64,000 bases of DNA, taken from assembly GCF_000375485.1 (NCBI RefSeq), contig NZ_AQXE01000005.1:1-64000 (forward strand). Direction: 5' to 3'. A program made the translations under genes and the position numbers. Below, piece after piece: positions 62,057-64,000 of this stretch (positions within the stretch are counted from its first letter, which is position 1; each line of letters opens with the position of its first letter). Source of the DNA: Desulfovibrio oxyclinae DSM 11498 (GTDB lineage: Bacteria; Desulfobacterota; Desulfovibrionia; Desulfovibrionales; Desulfovibrionaceae). The notes under the pieces were generated by a model. The model saw nothing but the letters and a program-made list of their open reading frames with translations. It had not been told where the DNA came from and ran no database searches.

Positions 62057-64000
62057 CTATTGCTTTTCCGGGTTGACCAGTTCGTAGATGCGCACAAAAG
62101 GCAATCCGTCGGCCACGAGCCGGAAGTGTTTTCGTATCATGGGACTTTCGGGGTCATCGCGCAACAGCCTGACCAGCATGCTGTCGTAGGCCTCCGGGCT
62201 GAGCAGGAACGGCTTGCCCATGAGGCCGTTGATGACCAGATGCGGCGTCTTGCGCAACAGGCGCGACGACTGCGCATTCAGGGGGTAATAGCGATTCTTG
62301 ATCCCGTCCGCGCCGATGATGTCGATGCTCTCGACGCGCATCCGCTGGCCCGAAGGATTGGCTATCGCGCCGTGCTGAACGTTGTATCGAAGCTGGGATG
62401 GTTGTGAATTCACGATGTCGTATTCTTCGGTGCTTCCGGTCTTCAAGTTCCAGTTGCCGAAATGGGAAATCCAGCGCGTCAGCCGGATGTTCTTCCAGCT
62501 TACCACAAAATATTGCGGCCGTGTCACGCCGAAGGAGGATTCGCTTTCGCCAAGCGATTCTACCATGGCCTGCGCCTTGTCCGCGCTCATGCCCTTGAAC
62601 GGTTCGAAGCCTTTGGATGTGGCATAGAACAGCATCTGGTTGGCGCGCTGCGGAGAAGTCGTGGCAAGCGCATGGGCCATGGGGAAGACGTCCTCGCCGG
62701 TGTGCCTTCCGCCGTCAATGGGCGGGCGGATGCCGGAGTAGTACCATGTGGCGTACCCCCAGTCCCACCATGTCCAGATGACGGAGTCTGGCTCGATGCG
62801 CTCGCGCAGGCCCATGAGCGCCTCGGCGTGGGGCTTTGTCACCACCGGAGTGGGCGGCATGGCGCGGTAATCCATGTATGCCGGAGCGAGCAGCGCAAGG
62901 CCGATCACCGCTTGAAGCGCGGGCTGCCCCCACTGGCGCAGTCTGTGTTCGCCAAAGAGCAGGTTGCCCGCCGTGTTGGCGGTCAATCCGAGGAATATGG
63001 CCGAAGCGCCGCCGCCGAACATGGCGAAGCGCGTGCCGAGCTGAAGCCCCATGACCGCAATGAGCAGCATGGGCAAAAGCAGGATCGTCTCCGGCCGGAA
63101 GGCCACGATGATGGCGGCGCAAACGAGGGACAGGCCGCCGAGCCAAACGCTGTTCAGCGAAATCTTGGCAAGCACTTGCGAAAAGCTTACCTCGGCCGCC
63201 TCGACAACGCTTGAAATGATGGACGGAAAAGATGCTGCCGACTGACCGGACGCGCCGCCGGAAGATGGAACGGCTCCGAGGTAGGTCGCCACCTTTTCCA
63301 ACAGTCTGGTGGCAGGATAGAGCAGGACGTTGGTGAGCAGCAGGGTGACGAAAAGAAAGATCGCGGTGCTGAGCCACCACTGCCGCTGATGCTTTTTAAG
63401 CAGCGCAGGGATGCGGTCGGCGTGGATCAGCCAGATGATGATGGCCGCCAGCATGATGGAAATGAAGGACCTTGAAAACGCCGGGAGCTGCATGACGGCG
63501 GGAAGTGGAAGGAGCTTGAGCATCCCAAGGCCCATGCCCGGAAGCGCGGCCATGAGGATGGCGGCCCATTCAAGCATGCCGCGCAGCCTGCGTTCCGGGA
63601 CCGCGAGCAGAATGATCATCACGCCCGCGACCATGACCAGCAGCGAGTTCAGGAAGGCGAGGTCCTGATGCCACCAGCTCGCCATGCGCAGGAGCAGGCC
63701 CACGGCGAGCGCGGTCCACGGGGAGGATATGGTCTCGCGCATGGGGGCCGCATTGACGGGCAACCAGCTGCGGCGGAAAAAAGAGCGCCCCCACCATGCG
63801 AGAGCAAGGGCCGCAAGCAGCGGCATGAGCATGGTGAAGAGGTCGGTGTCGTAATAGCCGAGCTTGCTGCGCTGGAAAAAACCGTAGCTCATGGCGCCGA
63901 TGAAGCCCGCCACGATGCCGCCGGTGCGTCCGCCGGCAAGCCAGCCCCAGAGAAAACAGACGGGCGCCAGAAGGCTGGCGAAGAAGGCAGGGCCCCAGAA
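62057..64000 (-). CDS. Oligosaccharyltransferase STT3/PglB (5' end outside window)
   Basis: Membrane enzyme that transfers a lipid-linked oligosaccharide to asparagine in proteins. The frame stays open to the right edge, so the N-terminus is missing; the visible part is about 647 aa. It has about ten hydrophobic segments, the second acidic motif KLGYYDTDLFTM, and the C-terminal catalytic signature as TWWDWGYATWYY, where most members have WWDYG. The periplasmic C-terminal domain is complete, ending in FVRIYELVNPEKQ. It leads the sugar aminotransferase and a small membrane-anchored gene. Confidence 0.92.
   Translation of the reverse strand, partial: FWGPAFFASLLAPVCFLWGWLAGGRTGGIVAGFIGAMSYGFFQRSKLGYYDTDLFTMLMPLLAALALAWWGRSFFRRSWLPVNAAPMRETISSPWTALAVGLLLRMASWWHQDLAFLNSLLVMVAGVMIILLAVPERRLRGMLEWAAILMAALPGMGLGMLKLLPLPAVMQLPAFSRSFISIMLAAIIIWLIHADRIPALLKKHQRQWWLSTAIFLFVTLLLTNVLLYPATRLLEKVATYLGAVPSSGGASGQSAASFPSIISSVVEAAEVSFSQVLAKISLNSVWLGGLSLVCAAIIVAFRPETILLLPMLLIAVMGLQLGTRFAMFGGGASAIFLGLTANTAGNLLFGEHRLRQWGQPALQAVIGLALLAPAYMDYRAMPPTPVVTKPHAEALMGLRERIEPDSVIWTWWDWGYATWYYSGIRPPIDGGRHTGEDVFPMAHALATTSPQRANQMLFYATSKGFEPFKGMSADKAQAMVESLGESESSFGVTRPQYFVVSWKNIRLTRWISHFGNWNLKTGSTEEYDIVNSQPSQLRYNVQHGAIANPSGQRMRVESIDIIGADGIKNRYYPLNAQSSRLLRKTPHLVINGLMGKPFLLSPEAYDSMLVRLLRDDPESPMIRKHFRLVADGLPFVRIYELVNPEKQ

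Overview
This is a 64 kb chromosomal segment of high-GC bacterial DNA. The gene content and style suggest a sulfate-reducer-type deltaproteobacterium of the Desulfovibrionaceae (Desulfovibrio/Pseudodesulfovibrio-like). The pointers are a MetH without the C-terminal reactivation domain, a short ArgA-like acetyltransferase with a cysteine tail, a LUD-domain protein, a COG1313-type radical SAM protein, a bacterial STT3/PglB oligosaccharyltransferase, an RpoH-TPR-LolB cluster, and many strong hairpins and GC-rich 3' tails between genes. The assignment is an inference from gene content; no rRNA or tRNA is present to confirm it. Most of the window is dense core genome with no phage, insertion sequence or CRISPR.

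Layout. 0.4-6.6 kb (minus): galE, lptE, holA, radC, acyP, lon, ending at two very long perfect palindromes. 6.8-12.3 kb: two orphan transglutaminase-like membrane proteins either side of uvrA and a WbuC-like cupin; the second lies in an AT-rich patch. 12.6-23.7 kb: four copies (three long, one partial) of a ~0.5 kb dispersed non-coding repeat with a 19-bp dyad lie between rdgB, a Rossmann-PAS histidine kinase, rimO, an aminotransferase, a LysR regulator, folD, two small envelope proteins and eno. 23.9-29 kb: a polysaccharide deacetylase, a PHP-glycosyltransferase fusion, a DksA/TraR zinc-finger protein, a YdcZ-type membrane protein and a UbiA-type prenyltransferase. 29-36.4 kb (plus): MscS channel, a periplasmic-sensing histidine kinase, then a compact trio of hydantoinase/oxoprolinase, histone-deacetylase-like deacylase with a C-terminal zinc ribbon, and LUD protein. 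36.6-45.8 kb: glnA with a sigma-54-like promoter, a PflX-type radical SAM protein, a two-gene RND efflux system and a chemoreceptor.

46.1-53.4 kb (minus) is a tight seven-gene unit, rpoH - TPR lipoprotein - LolB-like lipoprotein - coiled-coil protein - rpiB - tkt - glpX, linking a heat-shock-type sigma factor and envelope biogenesis with the non-oxidative pentose phosphate pathway and gluconeogenesis. 53.7-59.1 kb (plus) is metH - tlpA-like - argA-like - hpt - zinc-ribbon/DUF3426 protein. A REC-PAS-GGDEF diguanylate cyclase follows. The right edge (minus) holds a probable protein glycosylation unit: STT3 (its 5' end beyond the window), a WbpE-like sugar aminotransferase and a small membrane-anchored protein.

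The items most worth follow-up are the dispersed repeat family and its core dyad, the hydantoinase/deacylase/LUD trio, the Rossmann-domain histidine kinase, and the paired orphan transglutaminase-like proteins. Start codons were chosen from ribosome-binding sites, signal peptides and domain starts; those noted as uncertain could move by a few codons.
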